DNA of 64,000 nt from Enterobacter sp. 638 (GCF_000016325.1 NC_009436.1:1736001-1800000); one strand, 5' to 3'; counted from the stretch's first letter, positions 31,165 to 41,323 are shown. A program made the numbers and translations. Notes: generated by a model not told the origin, from the sequence alone.

Positions 31165-32598
31165 ATGTTTAAGAATGCATTTGCTAACCTGCAAAAGGTC
31201 GGTAAATCGCTGATGCTGCCAGTATCCGTACTGCCTATCGCAGGTATCCTGCTGGGCGTCGGTTCTGCAAACTTCAGCTGGCTGCCAGCCGTAGTCTCTC
31301 ACGTGATGGCCGAAGCAGGCGGTTCTGTTTTTGCTAATATGCCGCTGATCTTCGCGATCGGTGTCGCTCTGGGCTTCACCAATAACGACGGTGTATCTGC
31401 TCTGGCCTCCGTTGTGGCTTACGGCATTATGGTGAAAACCATGGCTGTGGTTGCGCCGTTGGTACTGCATTTACCTGCTGAAGAAATCGCAGCGAAACAC
31501 CTGGCTGATACCGGTGTTCTCGGCGGTATCATCTCGGGTGCCATTGCAGCCTATATGTTCAACCGCTTCTATCGCATCAAGCTGCCAGAATATCTGGGCT
31601 TCTTCGCGGGCAAGCGTTTCGTACCAATCATTTCTGGTCTGGCAGCGATTTTCACCGGTGTGATCCTGTCCTTCATCTGGCCACCGATTGGTTCCGCGAT
31701 CCAGACCTTCTCTCAGTGGGCTGCATACCAGAACCCGGTTGTCGCGTTCGGTATCTACGGTTTCGTTGAGCGCTGCCTGGTGCCGTTTGGTCTGCACCAC
31801 ATCTGGAACGTTCCTTTCCAGATGCAGATTGGTGAATATACCAACGCTGCAGGTCAGGTATTCCACGGCGATATCCCACGTTATATGGCAGGTGACCCAA
31901 CTGCAGGCAAACTGTCTGGCGGCTTCCTGTTTAAAATGTACGGTCTGCCGGCTGCTGCGATTGCTATCTGGCACTCTGCTAAACCAGAGAACCGTGCAAA
32001 AGTGGGCGGTATCATGATTTCCGCAGCGTTGACCTCGTTCCTGACCGGTATTACCGAGCCGATCGAGTTCTCCTTCATGTTCGTTGCGCCGATCCTGTAC
32101 TTCATCCACGCGGTTCTGGCTGGCCTGGCGTTCCCAATTTGTATCCTGTTGGGTATGCGTGACGGTACCTCGTTCTCGCACGGTCTGATCGACTTCATCG
32201 TTCTGTCTGGTAACAGCAGCAAGCTGTGGCTGTTCCCTATCGTCGGTGCGGGCTACGCAGTGGCGTACTACACCATCTTCCGTGTGCTGATCAAAGCACT
32301 GGACCTGAAAACGCCAGGTCGTGAAGATGCGTCTGACGACGTGAAAGCGACTGCGACCGGCGAAATGGCTCCAGCACTCGTTGCGGCATTTGGCGGTAAA
32401 GAAAACATCACTAACCTGGACGCGTGTATCACTCGTCTGCGTGTCAGTGTTGCTGATATCGCTAAAGTCGACCAGCCTGGCCTCAAGAAATTGGGCGCAG
32501 CGGGCGTAGTTGTTGCAGGTTCTGGTGTTCAGGCAATCTTCGGAACTAAATCCGATAACCTGAAAACCGAAATGGATGAGTACATCCGCAGCAACTAA
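31165..32598 (+). CDS. ptsG: Glucose-specific PTS enzyme IIBC
   Basis: PtsG takes up glucose and phosphorylates it to glucose-6-phosphate, using phosphate from EIIA-Glc. The 477-residue protein has the membrane IIC domain (about 1-385, multiple helices, with the active-site region [13 protein letters not shown]) and the C-terminal IIB domain, where Cys421 in [11 protein letters not shown] is the phosphorylation site. A flexible linker (about 388-400) lies between. Its leader carries CRP, Mlc and SgrS sites. The gene is not in an operon; a terminator follows, then the convergent fhuE. Confidence 0.98.
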   Translation: MFKNAFANLQKVGKSLMLPVSVLPIAGILLGVGSANFSWLPAVVSHVMAEAGGSVFANMPLIFAIGVALGFTNNDGVSALASVVAYGIMVKTMAVVAPLVLHLPAEEIAAKHLADTGVLGGIISGAIAAYMFNRFYRIKLPEYLGFFAGKRFVPIISGLAAIFTGVILSFIWPPIGSAIQTFSQWAAYQNPVVAFGIYGFVERCLVPFGLHHIWNVPFQMQIGEYTNAAGQVFHGDIPRYMAGDPTAGKLSGGFLFKMYGLPAAAIAIWHSAKPENRAKVGGIMISAALTSFLTGITEPIEFSFMFVAPILYFIHAVLAGLAFPICILLGMRDGTSFSHGLIDFIVLSGNSSKLWLFPIVGAGYAVAYYTIFRVLIKALDLKTPGREDASDDVKATATGEMAPALVAAFGGKENITNLDACITRLRVSVADIAKVDQPGLKKLGAAGVVVAGSGVQAIFGTKSDNLKTEMDEYIRSN

Positions 32599-32617
32599 GT
32601 GGTGATTTGGGGAGACT

Positions 32618-32645
32618 AAGGCAGCCGAATGGCTGCCTTTTTTAT
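32618..32645 (+). terminator. Terminator after ptsG
   Basis: AAGGCAGCC (32618-32626) pairs with GGCTGCC (32631-32637) and following T residues around GAAT, ending in a run of T. It is a classical intrinsic terminator in plus orientation. Confidence 0.9.
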
Positions 32646-32655
32646 TGCCCGAAAT

Positions 32656-32680
32656 AAAAAGGGAGCCCATTGGCTCCCTT
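32656..32680 (-). terminator. Terminator after fhuE
   Basis: On the minus strand AAGGGAGCC pairs with GGCTCCCTT around a short loop, followed by T residues. It lies 18 nt past the fhuE stop codon and faces the ptsG terminator. Confidence 0.85.
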
Positions 32681-32697
32681 AACATTCATTCTACAGA

Positions 32698-34890
32698 TTA
32701 GAACTGATAGCTGGCCGTTACGCTAACGTTGCGTGGCTCGCCATAAACAAGCGCACCTTCGACGTTGGTATCGTAGGTTTTATCGAACAGGTTATTCAAA
32801 TTACCCTGAACGGACAGGTTTTTCGTGACCTGGTAGCGGGTAAACAAATCCACCAGCGCGTAGCTGCCTTGCTCTGCACGCCATGTGCCATAAGGAGTTG
32901 CAACATCGCTGTACACACTGTTCTGCCAGTTGACTCCACCGCCAACGGTCAATGCAGGCAGGGCTGGCAGACGGTAGCGGGTGAAAAGTTTAACCGTCGT
33001 GCGCGGCAGATTCGGGTTAACAGCGTTGCCATCGCTATCTTCTGCGACGTAACGCGTTGCACCAAAGGTCATCTGCCAGTTATCGGTCAGGGCACCGTTG
33101 ATTTCAAATTCCACACCTTTACTGACGGTCCCATCAACGCCTTCATAAGCTGTATCGGTTGAACCCTGAATCATGCGGCCAGTGCTTTGCGCCACGTTAT
33201 CTTGTTCAATGCGGAACACGGACAGGGTGGTGGTCAGACGGCTGTTCATCCAGTCAGATTTCAAACCGACTTCATAGTTATTACCGGTGATAGGTGCAAG
33301 GTATGAGCCCGAGCTGTCGCGGTAATTTTGTGGCTGGAAGATAGAGGTGTAGCTCGCGTAAGTCGACCAGTTATCGTCAATATCGAAGACCAGACCGGCG
33401 TAAGGCGTGGTGTGATTTTTCTCCATGCCGTAGGTCATGGTATCGACACGCCAGTTGGTGTAGCGAGCGCCCAGGATCAAGTGCAGCGGGTCTGCCAGAG
33501 AGATACGGGTCGCGGCATACAGCGACTTCATGTACGTTTTATCATCCTGGGCGAGACTCTGTGATCCCCAGTTTGTCTCCGGGAAATTACCCTCGTAATC
33601 ATAGAAACTCCCCAGCTCATCAGGGAAAACGTTCGCCCATGAGTTGGTGTAACGGTTGGTCTGACGGCTGTAGCTGCCGCCGAACATCACGGTGTGCTGA
33701 CGGCCTAACAGCTCGTAACCGCCATCTGCGAACAGATCCACAGCGTCAACTTTACGCTTGCCGCTGTTCCAGCCTGTACCGCCGACGTAAGCATAGTCAG
33801 GGCCGTAATTGACATAGGGACCCGCCAGCATGCCGGTACTTTTATCCACGTAGGCGTCAAGGTACATGGCTTTGCTGTCGAACTTCGCTTCGGTATGGGT
33901 CGCATTCAGCGTGGCTTGCCAGTTGTCTGCAAAGCGCTGCTTTACCGTCGCAAAGAATTTGTTGAATTCTTTATCGTTGTAAGCCCAGTCCGGTGCAGTG
34001 CTGTGCGCGCGATCGTAATGTCTGACGCTGCCATCGGTATTCCAGCGCGGCAAGCCGCCCCAGGTCTGGTTGTTGACGTCGATACGTTGATATTCATACC
34101 CTGCGGACAATGACGTAGTCTCGCCTAAATCAGCGTCAACAATTCCCGAGAAGAAGGTTTTCTTTTGATTGTATCGGTCAAGCCAGGAGTCGTTGTCCTG
34201 ATAACCGGCCACGATACGCGCGCGAACATTGCCATCGTCGGTCAACGGGCTTTGCATATCCATGACATAGCGCTGTTTATTCCAGCTACCGTATTCTGCA
34301 GAAACGTTGCCTTTGAACTCACGGCTGGTGGCATGTTTACGCACCATGTTGATCGCCGCAGAAGGGTTACCGGTTCCGGTCATCAACCCATTCGCACCAC
34401 GCACCACTTCGACGCGTTCAAAGAGCGCAGTATCAGAAAGGGCGTCGCCCAGGTTCCAACGCGATTCAAAATAGGTAGGAATGCCATCAACCATGTAGTT
34501 ATCAATCTGGAAACCACGTGAGTAATAGCTGCTACGGTCGGAGTCAGCGGTGCTTTTGCTGATACCCATGGTGCTATCCATCACATCACCCAGCGTTTGT
34601 AATTGCTGATCTTCCATGCGCTGTTCGCTAACGATGGTGACAGACTGAGGAATATCGCGCTGCACCATCTGCATTTTGGTGCCAACGGTGGTCGTTTTTA
34701 CGCTGTAATCCTGCTCGTCATTTGCGGAGCCAGACTGAGAGCCGTCCACAATGACCGTATCTTCAGTGTTTGGTGCGGCGAAACTGGCGGTAGGCATCAA
34801 TGCCATAGCAATGCAGGCTGCCAGCAACGTCGGTGTTGCGACAGGCTGACGTTGCCCATCCCTGGAGTGATTAATGAAAGACATCATCAA
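32698..34890 (-). CDS. fhuE: TonB-dependent ferric coprogen/rhodotorulate receptor FhuE
   Basis: FhuE imports ferric hydroxamate siderophores (coprogen, ferrioxamine B, rhodotorulic acid) across the outer membrane using TonB energy. The 730-residue protein has a signal peptide (hydrophobic run to about residue 38), a TonB box/plug domain (around residues 70-190, including QRDIPQSVTIVSEQRM and FERVEVVRGANGLMTGTGNPSAAINMVRK) and a 22-strand barrel ending in a terminal Phe. It is close to E. coli FhuE (729 residues), though the N-terminal 40 residues differ. Three ATG codons stand at the start; I use the outermost. Fur control is expected, but the box is unclear. Confidence 0.95.
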   Translation of the reverse strand: MMMSFINHSRDGQRQPVATPTLLAACIAMALMPTASFAAPNTEDTVIVDGSQSGSANDEQDYSVKTTTVGTKMQMVQRDIPQSVTIVSEQRMEDQQLQTLGDVMDSTMGISKSTADSDRSSYYSRGFQIDNYMVDGIPTYFESRWNLGDALSDTALFERVEVVRGANGLMTGTGNPSAAINMVRKHATSREFKGNVSAEYGSWNKQRYVMDMQSPLTDDGNVRARIVAGYQDNDSWLDRYNQKKTFFSGIVDADLGETTSLSAGYEYQRIDVNNQTWGGLPRWNTDGSVRHYDRAHSTAPDWAYNDKEFNKFFATVKQRFADNWQATLNATHTEAKFDSKAMYLDAYVDKSTGMLAGPYVNYGPDYAYVGGTGWNSGKRKVDAVDLFADGGYELLGRQHTVMFGGSYSRQTNRYTNSWANVFPDELGSFYDYEGNFPETNWGSQSLAQDDKTYMKSLYAATRISLADPLHLILGARYTNWRVDTMTYGMEKNHTTPYAGLVFDIDDNWSTYASYTSIFQPQNYRDSSGSYLAPITGNNYEVGLKSDWMNSRLTTTLSVFRIEQDNVAQSTGRMIQGSTDTAYEGVDGTVSKGVEFEINGALTDNWQMTFGATRYVAEDSDGNAVNPNLPRTTVKLFTRYRLPALPALTVGGGVNWQNSVYSDVATPYGTWRAEQGSYALVDLFTRYQVTKNLSVQGNLNNLFDKTYDTNVEGALVYGEPRNVSVTASYQF

Positions 34891-35237
34891 ACCCTTTCTG
34901 AGTGAAGTGTGAATTTACTGCCCCAGTCCCGATAACGGTCGGAGGTCATTTCTATGTTAAAAATGCGCATGAAAATGCAAATGCGAAATATACGCATTAG
35001 GATTCATCGTGTAAACAGATGTTACTAGTTCACTTGAAATTATGTTTCAGTCCTGCTGAAAGGCAGGAAAGGTCACTCGGCGAGCAGTAAATTCGCACTC
35101 AGGAAAGAAATCGAGGGATAAGGTTGAAAGGACAGGAGAAAGTCGCTCATACTCTTGTGTTATGCCACAGAGCAACAGGTCGCCATAAGACTCTTGCCGG
35201 GGTTGCCACACCAGACTAAACACACAAGGAAAACGTC
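34891..35237. promoter_or_regulatory. Divergent fhuE-hinT intergenic region
   Basis: This 347-bp gap has no credible gene. The fhuE side (34940-35000) is AT-rich with repeated AAATG-type steps and a 19-bp dyad at 34980-34998. Toward hinT, TTGAAA (35124-35129), 18 bp, CATACT (35148-35153) is a fair sigma-70 promoter with a start expected near 35160. A GGAAAAC-type ribosome site precedes the hinT ATG. Confidence 0.5.
34980..34998. promoter_or_regulatory. 19-bp dyad upstream of fhuE, possible iron-responsive operator
   Basis: AATGCG-N7-CGCATT is a perfect inverted repeat of Fur-box length, 90 bp before the fhuE start. It agrees with the classical Fur 19-mer at only about seven positions, so it may belong to another regulator or overlap a shifted Fur array (GAAAATGCAAATGCGAAAT scores somewhat better). 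Confidence 0.35.
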
Positions 35238-35597
35238 ATGACTGAAGAAACCATTTTCAGTAAAATTATCCGCCGCGAGATTCCGGCCGATATCGTGTAT
35301 CAGGATGAACTGGTCACGGCTTTCCGCGACATTTCGCCACAGGCACCGACACACATCCTTATTATTCCCAATATTCTGATTCCGACCGTCAACGACGTGA
35401 AAACCGAGCATGAAGTGGCGTTAGGCCGTATGCTGACGGTAGCTGCGAAAATTGCTGAGCAGGAAGGCATTGCCGAAGACGGGTACCGTCTGATCATGAA
35501 CTGTAATCGTCATGGCGGGCAGGAAGTTTATCATATTCACATGCATCTGCTGGGCGGTCGTCCGCTCGGATCGATGCTGGCGCATAAAGGTCTTTGA
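35238..35597 (+). CDS. hinT: Purine nucleoside phosphoramidase HinT
   Basis: HinT is a HIT-family hydrolase of AMP-amides and AMP-lysine, including aminoacyl-adenylate adducts formed by lysyl-tRNA synthetase. The 119-residue protein has the histidine triad H99-x-H101-x-H103 in [11 protein letters not shown]. coli HinT has the same length and arrangement. ycfL begins two bases after its stop codon, so the two are cotranscribed with lpoB. Confidence 0.97.
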   Translation: MTEETIFSKIIRREIPADIVYQDELVTAFRDISPQAPTHILIIPNILIPTVNDVKTEHEVALGRMLTVAAKIAEQEGIAEDGYRLIMNCNRHGGQEVYHIHMHLLGGRPLGSMLAHKGL

Positions 35598-35598
35598 C

Positions 35599-35973
35599 AT
35601 GCAAAGAGGGCGTATTGCTGTTCTGGCATTGGCTATTGTGTTGGCGGGCTGTAGCTCGCGTCCCGCGATCCCGGTCAGCGATGAACAGACGCTGGTGATG
35701 GAGTCGTCGGTACTGGCTGCGGGAATCACCGCAGAATCTCCGTCGCTCACGCTCAGTGAAATCCAGCCGTCGGCGTCCTCCACGCTCTATAACGAAAGAC
35801 GTGAGCCTGTCACCATCCACTACCGCTTTTTCTGGTATGACGTGAGAGGGCTGGAGATGCATCCGTTGGAAGCGCCGCGCACAGCCGTTATTCCGGCAAA
35901 TTCCTCTGTTACACTTTATGGCAGCGCTAATTATCTGGGTGCGCATAAGGTCAGACTGTATCTTTATTTGTAA
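35599..35973 (+). CDS. ycfL: YcfL family lipoprotein (DUF1425)
   Basis: This 124-residue protein has a lipoprotein signal ending in the lipobox LAGC (Cys17) followed by SSR, so it is a predicted outer-membrane lipoprotein. The conserved region covers NERREPVTIHYRFFWYDVRGLEMHP and the end LGAHKVRLYLYL. Function is not established; its fixed position between hinT and lpoB suggests an envelope role. I start at the ATG at 35599 with AAAGG upstream; the longer frame back to 35512 lies inside hinT. Confidence 0.92.
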   Translation: MQRGRIAVLALAIVLAGCSSRPAIPVSDEQTLVMESSVLAAGITAESPSLTLSEIQPSASSTLYNERREPVTIHYRFFWYDVRGLEMHPLEAPRTAVIPANSSVTLYGSANYLGAHKVRLYLYL

Positions 35974-35983
35974 GGGGTAAACC

Positions 35984-36634
35984 TTGATTAAAAATTTGAG
36001 CCGTTACGCGCTCGTTACCGCTTTTGCACTCTTCCTGTCGGGCTGTATCACCCGCACAGAACAGCAACCCGCGCCGGTCGATGAAGCCAAACCGGGCACT
36101 GAGCAGCCCGCGCAACCGACGCAGCCGGTGCCGACCGTGCCGTCCGTACCGACAGTGCCTGCGCAGCCAGGCCCGATCGAACATCCTGATCAAACCTCGC
36201 AGCCTGCGCCACGCGTACGTCATTATGACTGGAACGGCGCAATGCAGCCGATGGTCGGCAAAATGTTGCAGGCGCAGGGTGTAACTGCAGGCAGCGTCTT
36301 GCTGGTGGACAGCGTGAATAACCGTACCAACGGCACGCTCAACGCGGGCGAAGCGACCGAAACCTTGCGCAATGCGCTGGCGAATAACGGCAAATTTACG
36401 CTGGTGTCCGCGCAGCAGCTGGCCGTCGCGAAGCAGCAGCTGGGCCTTTCACCACAGGACAGCCTAGGCTCGCGCAGCAAAGCGATGGGTATCGCACGCA
36501 ACGTTGGGGCACAATATGTTCTATATTCCAACGCAACCGGCAATGTGAATACGCCAGCGCTGCAAATGCAGCTGATGCTGGTTCAAACAGGTGAGATTAT
36601 TTGGTCAGGTAAAGGTGCCGTTTCGCAACAATAA
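35984..36634 (+). CDS. lpoB: Penicillin-binding protein activator LpoB
   Basis: LpoB is the outer-membrane lipoprotein that reaches through the periplasm to activate PBP1B. The 216-residue product begins at a TTG, has a lipoprotein signal ending LSGC (Cys21), a Pro/Gln-rich disordered stretch (about 30-70, with repeated PTVPSVPTVPAQPGP) that spans the periplasm, and the globular domain (HYDWNGAMQPMVGKML to the end, GKGAVSQQ). E. coli LpoB is 213 residues. It follows ycfL by 10 nt and overlaps thiK by 20 nt. Confidence 0.95.
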   Translation: MIKNLSRYALVTAFALFLSGCITRTEQQPAPVDEAKPGTEQPAQPTQPVPTVPSVPTVPAQPGPIEHPDQTSQPAPRVRHYDWNGAMQPMVGKMLQAQGVTAGSVLLVDSVNNRTNGTLNAGEATETLRNALANNGKFTLVSAQQLAVAKQQLGLSPQDSLGSRSKAMGIARNVGAQYVLYSNATGNVNTPALQMQLMLVQTGEIIWSGKGAVSQQ

Positions 36635-37439
36635 CGTCACGCGCGAAGACCTCATTTCGCGCTATTTCCCGCCGTATCGCCTTATCGCGCCGCAAACCCA
36701 CGCCGGGTTTAGCGGCGCGAGTTGCATTATTGAGGCGGGCGAAAACCGTCTGGTTTTGCGTCAGCATCATGATGTGGCAGCGCCCGCTTTTCATTTTCGT
36801 CGTCAATATCGTGCCCTGAAGCGGCTTCCTTCGGATGTCGTGCCGGAGCCATGCTTCTTCAAGCATGGCTGGATGGCCGTTGAGTATCTTGCGGGTGACA
36901 TTAAATCAGCGCTTCCCGATGCGCCAACGCTCGCGGGCATGCTGTATCATCTGCATCGTCAACCGCGCCTGGGCTGGCGTATATCGCTTTTGCCGCTGCT
37001 CGATTATTACTGGCAGCAGGCGGCGCCTGGCAGGCATTCACCTTTCTGGCTGGCAATGCTAAAGAGGTTGCGTAAGTGCGGCGAACCGCAGTCGTTGCGG
37101 TTGGCGCCATTGCATATGGATGTTCACGCTGGAAATATCGTGCATACCCGAACGGGCGAAAGGCTGATTGACTGGGAGTATGCCGGTGACGGTGATGTGG
37201 CGCTGGAGCTGGCAGCGGTCTGGGCTCCCACGGAAGATGCCCGGCTGGCGCTGATTCGAGCCTATGCACAAACAGCGAATATGCACGTTTCTGCGCTGGA
37301 GCAGCAGGTGAAACGCTGGCGGCCCTGGGTACTGATGCTGATGGCGGGCTGGTACGAGCTTCGCTTCAGCCAGTCGGGCGACAAACCATTTATTGCGCTG
37401 GCAGATGATGCCTGGCGACAGTTAAAAACTAAAGGATAG
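36615..37439 (+). CDS. thiK: Thiamine kinase ThiK
   Basis: ThiK phosphorylates salvaged thiamine. The 274-residue protein belongs to the aminoglycoside phosphotransferase/choline kinase fold, with the catalytic loop LHMDVHAGN and the metal-binding aspartate in [10 protein letters not shown] place the start at the GTG at 36615, giving the same length as E. coli ThiK; this is 20 nt inside lpoB, in another frame. It is more divergent than its neighbours. nagZ follows after 11 nt. Confidence 0.9.
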   Translation: MPFRNNNVTREDLISRYFPPYRLIAPQTHAGFSGASCIIEAGENRLVLRQHHDVAAPAFHFRRQYRALKRLPSDVVPEPCFFKHGWMAVEYLAGDIKSALPDAPTLAGMLYHLHRQPRLGWRISLLPLLDYYWQQAAPGRHSPFWLAMLKRLRKCGEPQSLRLAPLHMDVHAGNIVHTRTGERLIDWEYAGDGDVALELAAVWAPTEDARLALIRAYAQTANMHVSALEQQVKRWRPWVLMLMAGWYELRFSQSGDKPFIALADDAWRQLKTKG

Positions 37440-37450
37440 GAGAGGTTCGT

Positions 37451-38476
37451 GTGGGTCCAGTAATGTTGGATGTCGAAGGGTATGAACTGGATGCGGAAGA
37501 ACGCGAGATTCTGGCGCATCCGCTGGTGGGTGGCTTGATTCTGTTTACCCGCAACTATCACGATCCAGAACAGTTGCGCGAGCTGGTCCGCCAAATCCGC
37601 GCGGCATCGCGCAATCACCTTGTGGTGGCAGTAGATCAGGAAGGCGGTCGCGTGCAGCGTTTTCGTGACGGATTTACCCGTTTACCTGCCGCGCAATCAT
37701 TCGCTGCGTTGATGGGAACAGAAGAGGGCGGTAATCTGGCACAAGACGCGGGCTGGTTAATGGCGAGCGAAATGATCGCCATGGACATCGACATCAGCTT
37801 TGCGCCGGTGCTGGATGTGGGTCATATCAGCGCCGCGATTGGCGAGCGTTCATATCATGAAGATCCGAATATCGCTCTGGCGATGGCGACGCGCTTTATT
37901 GACGGCATGCATGATGCCGGGATGAAAACGACCGGGAAGCATTTCCCGGGGCACGGTGCGGTCACCGCAGATTCGCACAAAGAGACCCCGCGCGATCCGC
38001 GTCCGGAAGCGGAGATTCGCGCCAAAGATATGTCGGTGTTCCGATCCCTGATTACCGATAACAAACTCGATGCCATCATGCCAGCGCATGTGATTTACAG
38101 TGATGTCGATCCGCGCCCGGCCAGCGGTTCATCGCACTGGCTGCAAACGGTGCTGCGCAAAGAGCTGGGTTTTAACGGCGTGATCTTCTCTGACGATTTG
38201 TCGATGGAAGGGGCGGCGATCATGGGTAGCTACGCGGAGCGCGGACAAGCGTCGCTGGATGCAGGTTGCGATATGATCCTCGTCTGCAATAATCGTAAAG
38301 GTGCGGTGAGCGTGTTAGATAACCTGTCGCCGATCAATGCTGAACGTGTTACACAATTGTATCATAAAGGTTCATTTAGCCGTCAGGAGCTGATGAGCAG
38401 CGCTCGCTGGAAAGCGGTGAACGCGCAGCTCGAAGCACTCAATGAGCGCTGGCAGGCACACAAAGCGGGCCAATAA
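37451..38476 (+). CDS. nagZ: Beta-N-acetylglucosaminidase NagZ
   Basis: NagZ is the cytoplasmic family 3 glycosidase of peptidoglycan recycling; it removes GlcNAc from anhydro-muropeptides and so creates the inducer of AmpC beta-lactamase systems. The 341-residue protein starts with GTG ([13 protein letters not shown]) and has the substrate motif [18 protein letters not shown] and the nucleophile-containing [10 protein letters not shown] (Asp248 region). Length equals E. coli NagZ. It lies between thiK and ycfP on the same strand. Confidence 0.97.
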   Translation: MGPVMLDVEGYELDAEEREILAHPLVGGLILFTRNYHDPEQLRELVRQIRAASRNHLVVAVDQEGGRVQRFRDGFTRLPAAQSFAALMGTEEGGNLAQDAGWLMASEMIAMDIDISFAPVLDVGHISAAIGERSYHEDPNIALAMATRFIDGMHDAGMKTTGKHFPGHGAVTADSHKETPRDPRPEAEIRAKDMSVFRSLITDNKLDAIMPAHVIYSDVDPRPASGSSHWLQTVLRKELGFNGVIFSDDLSMEGAAIMGSYAERGQASLDAGCDMILVCNNRKGAVSVLDNLSPINAERVTQLYHKGSFSRQELMSSARWKAVNAQLEALNERWQAHKAGQ

Positions 38477-38509
38477 CCATCCCGGAAGACGTAGTGTGGC
38501 GAGGAAACG

Positions 38510-39052
38510 ATGATCATTTATTTGCACGGTTTTGACTCGAACAGTCCTGGTAACCATGAGAAAGTGCTGCAACTGCAGTTTATCGATCCGGACGTGCGGC
38601 TGATTAGCTACAGTACGCGCCATCCGAAGCATGACATGCAGCATTTGCTCAAAGAAGTGGACAAGATGTTGCAGCTCAACGTCGACGAACGCCCGCTGAT
38701 TTGTGGCGTCGGTCTCGGCGGCTATTGGGCAGAACGCATCGGTTTTCTCTGCGATATTCGTCAGGTCGTCTTCAACCCGAATCTGTTCCCTGAAGAGAAC
38801 ATGGAAGGTAAAATCGACCGCCCTGAAGAGTATGCGGATATCGCCACAAAATGCGTCAGTAATTTCCGCGAGAAAAACCGCGATCGCTGCCTTGCGATCC
38901 TCTCCCGACAGGATGAGGCGTTAAACAGCCATCGCGCGGCGGAGTTTTTGCACCACTATTATGAAATTGTGTGGGATGAAGAGCAGACCCACAAATTCAA
39001 AAACATCTCCCCGCATCTACAGCGTATCAAAGCCTTCAAGACTCTGGGTTAA
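38510..39052 (+). CDS. ycfP: YcfP, alpha/beta-hydrolase-like protein
   Basis: YcfP is a 180-residue member of UPF0227, with the start [17 protein letters not shown] that looks like the oxyanion strand-loop of esterases. The usual GxSxG nucleophile elbow reads CGVGLGGYW here, with Gly or Leu in place of Ser, so enzymatic activity is doubtful. The E. coli protein has the same feature as I recall it. It follows nagZ by 33 nt, behind a GAGGA site. Confidence 0.93.
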   Translation: MIIYLHGFDSNSPGNHEKVLQLQFIDPDVRLISYSTRHPKHDMQHLLKEVDKMLQLNVDERPLICGVGLGGYWAERIGFLCDIRQVVFNPNLFPEENMEGKIDRPEEYADIATKCVSNFREKNRDRCLAILSRQDEALNSHRAAEFLHHYYEIVWDEEQTHKFKNISPHLQRIKAFKTLG

Positions 39053-39072
39053 CCCTTTCTGAAGATTCTCTG

Positions 39073-39106
39073 GCCCGGCGGCGCAAGCTTGCCGGGCTTT
39101 GTCTTT
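39073..39106 (+). terminator. Terminator after ycfP
   Basis: GCCCGGC (39073-39079) pairs with GCCGGGC (39091-39097), followed by TTTGTCTTT. It closes the hinT-to-ycfP group. Confidence 0.8.
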
Positions 39107-39138
39107 GCTACAATTGTTCAAATTTAAACCGGCAAAAC

Positions 39139-39152
39139 TTGATTCATATCAA
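39139..39152 (+). promoter_or_regulatory. FNR site upstream of ndh
   Basis: TTGAT-TCAT-ATCAA is a perfect FNR box, 136 bp before the ndh start. In E. coli FNR represses ndh in anaerobic growth from such sites, so the same aerobic-only expression is predicted. Confidence 0.88.
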
Positions 39153-39287
39153 TTTTGGTATGACCAATGCGCCTTGCGTGTTATTCTCAATACCGATGAA
39201 TGGTTTCAGTGCTGTAACCTGTTGTTAAATAAGGGTTATTTTTATAACTTTTAATTAACAATTGGTTAATAATTTGAGGGGGTCACA

Positions 39288-40592
39288 TTGACTACGCCAT
39301 TGAAAAAGATAGTGATTGTAGGCGGCGGCGCAGGTGGGCTGGAGCTGGCAACACAACTCGGTAAAAAGCTGGGTCGTGGTAAAAAAGCCAAAATTACGCT
39401 GGTCGATCGTAACCACAGCCATCTGTGGAAACCGCTGCTGCACGAAGTGGCAACCGGTTCACTGGATGAAGGTGTGGATGCCCTAAGCTATCTGGCGCAC
39501 GCGCGTAATCACGATTTCCAGTTCCAGTTGGGCTCGGTGATGAACATCAACCGTGAGAGCAAAACCATCACGCTGGCGGAGTTACGCGACGAGAAAGGTG
39601 AACTGCTGGTGCCTGAGCGCAAACTGCCTTATGACACGCTGGTGATGGCGCTGGGCAGTACCTCTAACGACTTCAATACGCCGGGTGTGAAAGATCACTG
39701 CATCTTCCTGGACAACCCGCATCAGGCGCGTCGTTTCCACCAGGAAATGCTCAATCTGTTCCTGAAATACTCCAATAACCTTGGCGCGAATGGCAAAGTC
39801 AATATCGCCATTGTGGGCGGCGGGGCGACGGGCGTTGAACTGTCTGCTGAACTGCACAATGCGGTGAAACAGCTGCACAGCTATGGTTACAAAGGATTGA
39901 CCAATGATGCGCTGAACGTCACGCTGGTCGAAGCTGGCGAACGTATTCTGCCTGCATTGCCACCGCGTATTTCGGGCGCTGCGCACAGCGAGTTGACCAA
40001 AATGGGCGTGCGTGTTCTGACGCAAACCATGGTCACCAGTGCTGACGCTGGCGGTCTGCACACCAAAGATGGTGAATACATTCAAGCGGATCTGATGGTT
40101 TGGGCTGCGGGTATCAAAGCGCCTGACTTTATGAAAGAGATTGGTGGCCTGGAAACGAACCGCATCAACCAGCTCGTCGTTGAACCGACGCTGCAAACCA
40201 CGCGCGATCCGAACATCTTTGCGATTGGTGACTGCGCCTCTTGTGCCCGCCCTGAAGGTGGATTTGTACCGCCGCGTGCGCAGGCGGCTCACCAGATGGC
40301 AAGCCTGGCGCTGCATAACATCCTGGCGCAGACGAAGGGCAAAGCCATGAAGTCATACGTTTACAAAGACCACGGCTCGCTGGTTTCCCTGTCGAACTTC
40401 TCAACCGTGGGCAGCCTGATGGGTAACCTGATGCGCGGCTCCATGATGGTTGAAGGACGTATTGCGCGCTTCGTGTATATCTCGCTGTACCGCATGCATC
40501 AGGTCGCGCTGCACGGTTATTTCAAAACCGGCTTGATGATGCTGGTAGGCAGCATTAACCGCGTGATTCGCCCCCGTCTTAAGCTGCACTAA
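39288..40592 (+). CDS. ndh: NADH:quinone oxidoreductase II (NDH-2)
   Basis: Ndh is the single-subunit, non-proton-pumping NADH dehydrogenase of the aerobic respiratory chain, attached to the inner membrane. The 434-residue protein begins with TTG and has two dinucleotide-binding folds: [11 protein letters not shown] near residue 10 for FAD and [15 protein letters not shown] near 175 for NADH. The C-terminal amphipathic membrane anchor region ([22 protein letters not shown] area) is present. A perfect FNR box lies upstream. It stands alone, with a terminator after it. Confidence 0.97.
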   Translation: MTTPLKKIVIVGGGAGGLELATQLGKKLGRGKKAKITLVDRNHSHLWKPLLHEVATGSLDEGVDALSYLAHARNHDFQFQLGSVMNINRESKTITLAELRDEKGELLVPERKLPYDTLVMALGSTSNDFNTPGVKDHCIFLDNPHQARRFHQEMLNLFLKYSNNLGANGKVNIAIVGGGATGVELSAELHNAVKQLHSYGYKGLTNDALNVTLVEAGERILPALPPRISGAAHSELTKMGVRVLTQTMVTSADAGGLHTKDGEYIQADLMVWAAGIKAPDFMKEIGGLETNRINQLVVEPTLQTTRDPNIFAIGDCASCARPEGGFVPPRAQAAHQMASLALHNILAQTKGKAMKSYVYKDHGSLVSLSNFSTVGSLMGNLMRGSMMVEGRIARFVYISLYRMHQVALHGYFKTGLMMLVGSINRVIRPRLKLH

Positions 40593-40597
40593 TCTCA

Positions 40598-40626
40598 CCC
40601 CCCTTCGGTCCCACCGGAGGGGGTTT
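40598..40626 (+). terminator. Terminator after ndh
   Basis: CCCCCTTCGG pairs with CCGGAGGGGG around TCCCA, followed by five T. It is a strong intrinsic terminator. Confidence 0.9.
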
Positions 40627-40783
40627 TTAGCATATCGTCCTGTCATATCCCCCTGAGAGCCTAGGAGTTCTCTGAAACGTATTCCTGGTCGCTCAACCCC
40701 TCTGTTTTTGATCCTTATTCTGATTGGCGAAGTCTTTCTTTGATTGCAAAATTGTTACTAACAGCAACAAAGGAGGAAGTCCC

Positions 40784-41323
40784 GTGAATAAATCAATGTT
40801 GGCGGGTATAGGGATTGGCGTGGCTGCTGCGCTCGGCGTGGCGGCGGTTGCCAGTCTTAACGTGTTTGAGCGTGGCCCGCAGTACGCACAAGTTGTTTCA
40901 GCAACACCGATTAAAGAATCCGTAAAAACGCCTCGTCAAGAGTGCCGCAACGTGGCCGTTACCCATCGTCGTCCTGTACAGGATGAAAACCGCATCGCAG
41001 GTTCTGTTCTGGGAGCTGTTGCCGGTGGTGTGATTGGTCATCAGTTTGGCGGGGGACGCGGGAAAGATGTTGCCACGGTCGTCGGAGCATTAGGCGGCGG
41101 TTATGCAGGGAATCAAGTCCAGGGCGCGATGCAGGACGGAGATACCTACACCACCACGCAGCAGCGTTGTAAAACTGTCTACGATAAGTCAGAAAAAATG
41201 CTGGGTTACGATGTGACCTATAAAATTGGCGATCAGCAGGGCAAAATCCGAATGGATAAAGATCCCGGCACCCAAATTCCACTGGATGGCAATGGCCAGC
41301 TGGTTTTGAATAACAAGGTGTGA
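40784..41323 (+). CDS. ycfJ: YcfJ, glycine-zipper envelope protein
   Basis: YcfJ is a 179-residue protein with one N-terminal membrane helix (residues 5-25, MLAGIGIGVAAALGVAAVASL) and a central glycine-zipper segment (GSVLGAVAGGVIGHQFGGGRGKD and VVGALGGGYAGNQVQG) like those of the outer-membrane Rick_17kDa family. Its function is unknown; a link to biofilm or envelope stress has been suggested. I start at the GTG at 40784 behind AAGGAGG; a longer frame from 40724 adds 20 residues without homology. Length and sequence match E. coli YcfJ. Confidence 0.94.
   Translation: MNKSMLAGIGIGVAAALGVAAVASLNVFERGPQYAQVVSATPIKESVKTPRQECRNVAVTHRRPVQDENRIAGSVLGAVAGGVIGHQFGGGRGKDVATVVGALGGGYAGNQVQGAMQDGDTYTTTQQRCKTVYDKSEKMLGYDVTYKIGDQQGKIRMDKDPGTQIPLDGNGQLVLNNKV

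Noticed and set aside
31471..32685. 404-codon frame opposite ptsG
   Set aside because: It mirrors the ptsG codons, is rich in His, Arg and Asp as reverse-strand shadows are, and crosses two terminators at its start.
38510..39052. YcfP as an active serine esterase
   Set aside because: The nucleophile elbow position reads CGVGLGG and lacks the serine, so esterase activity should not be assumed from the fold.
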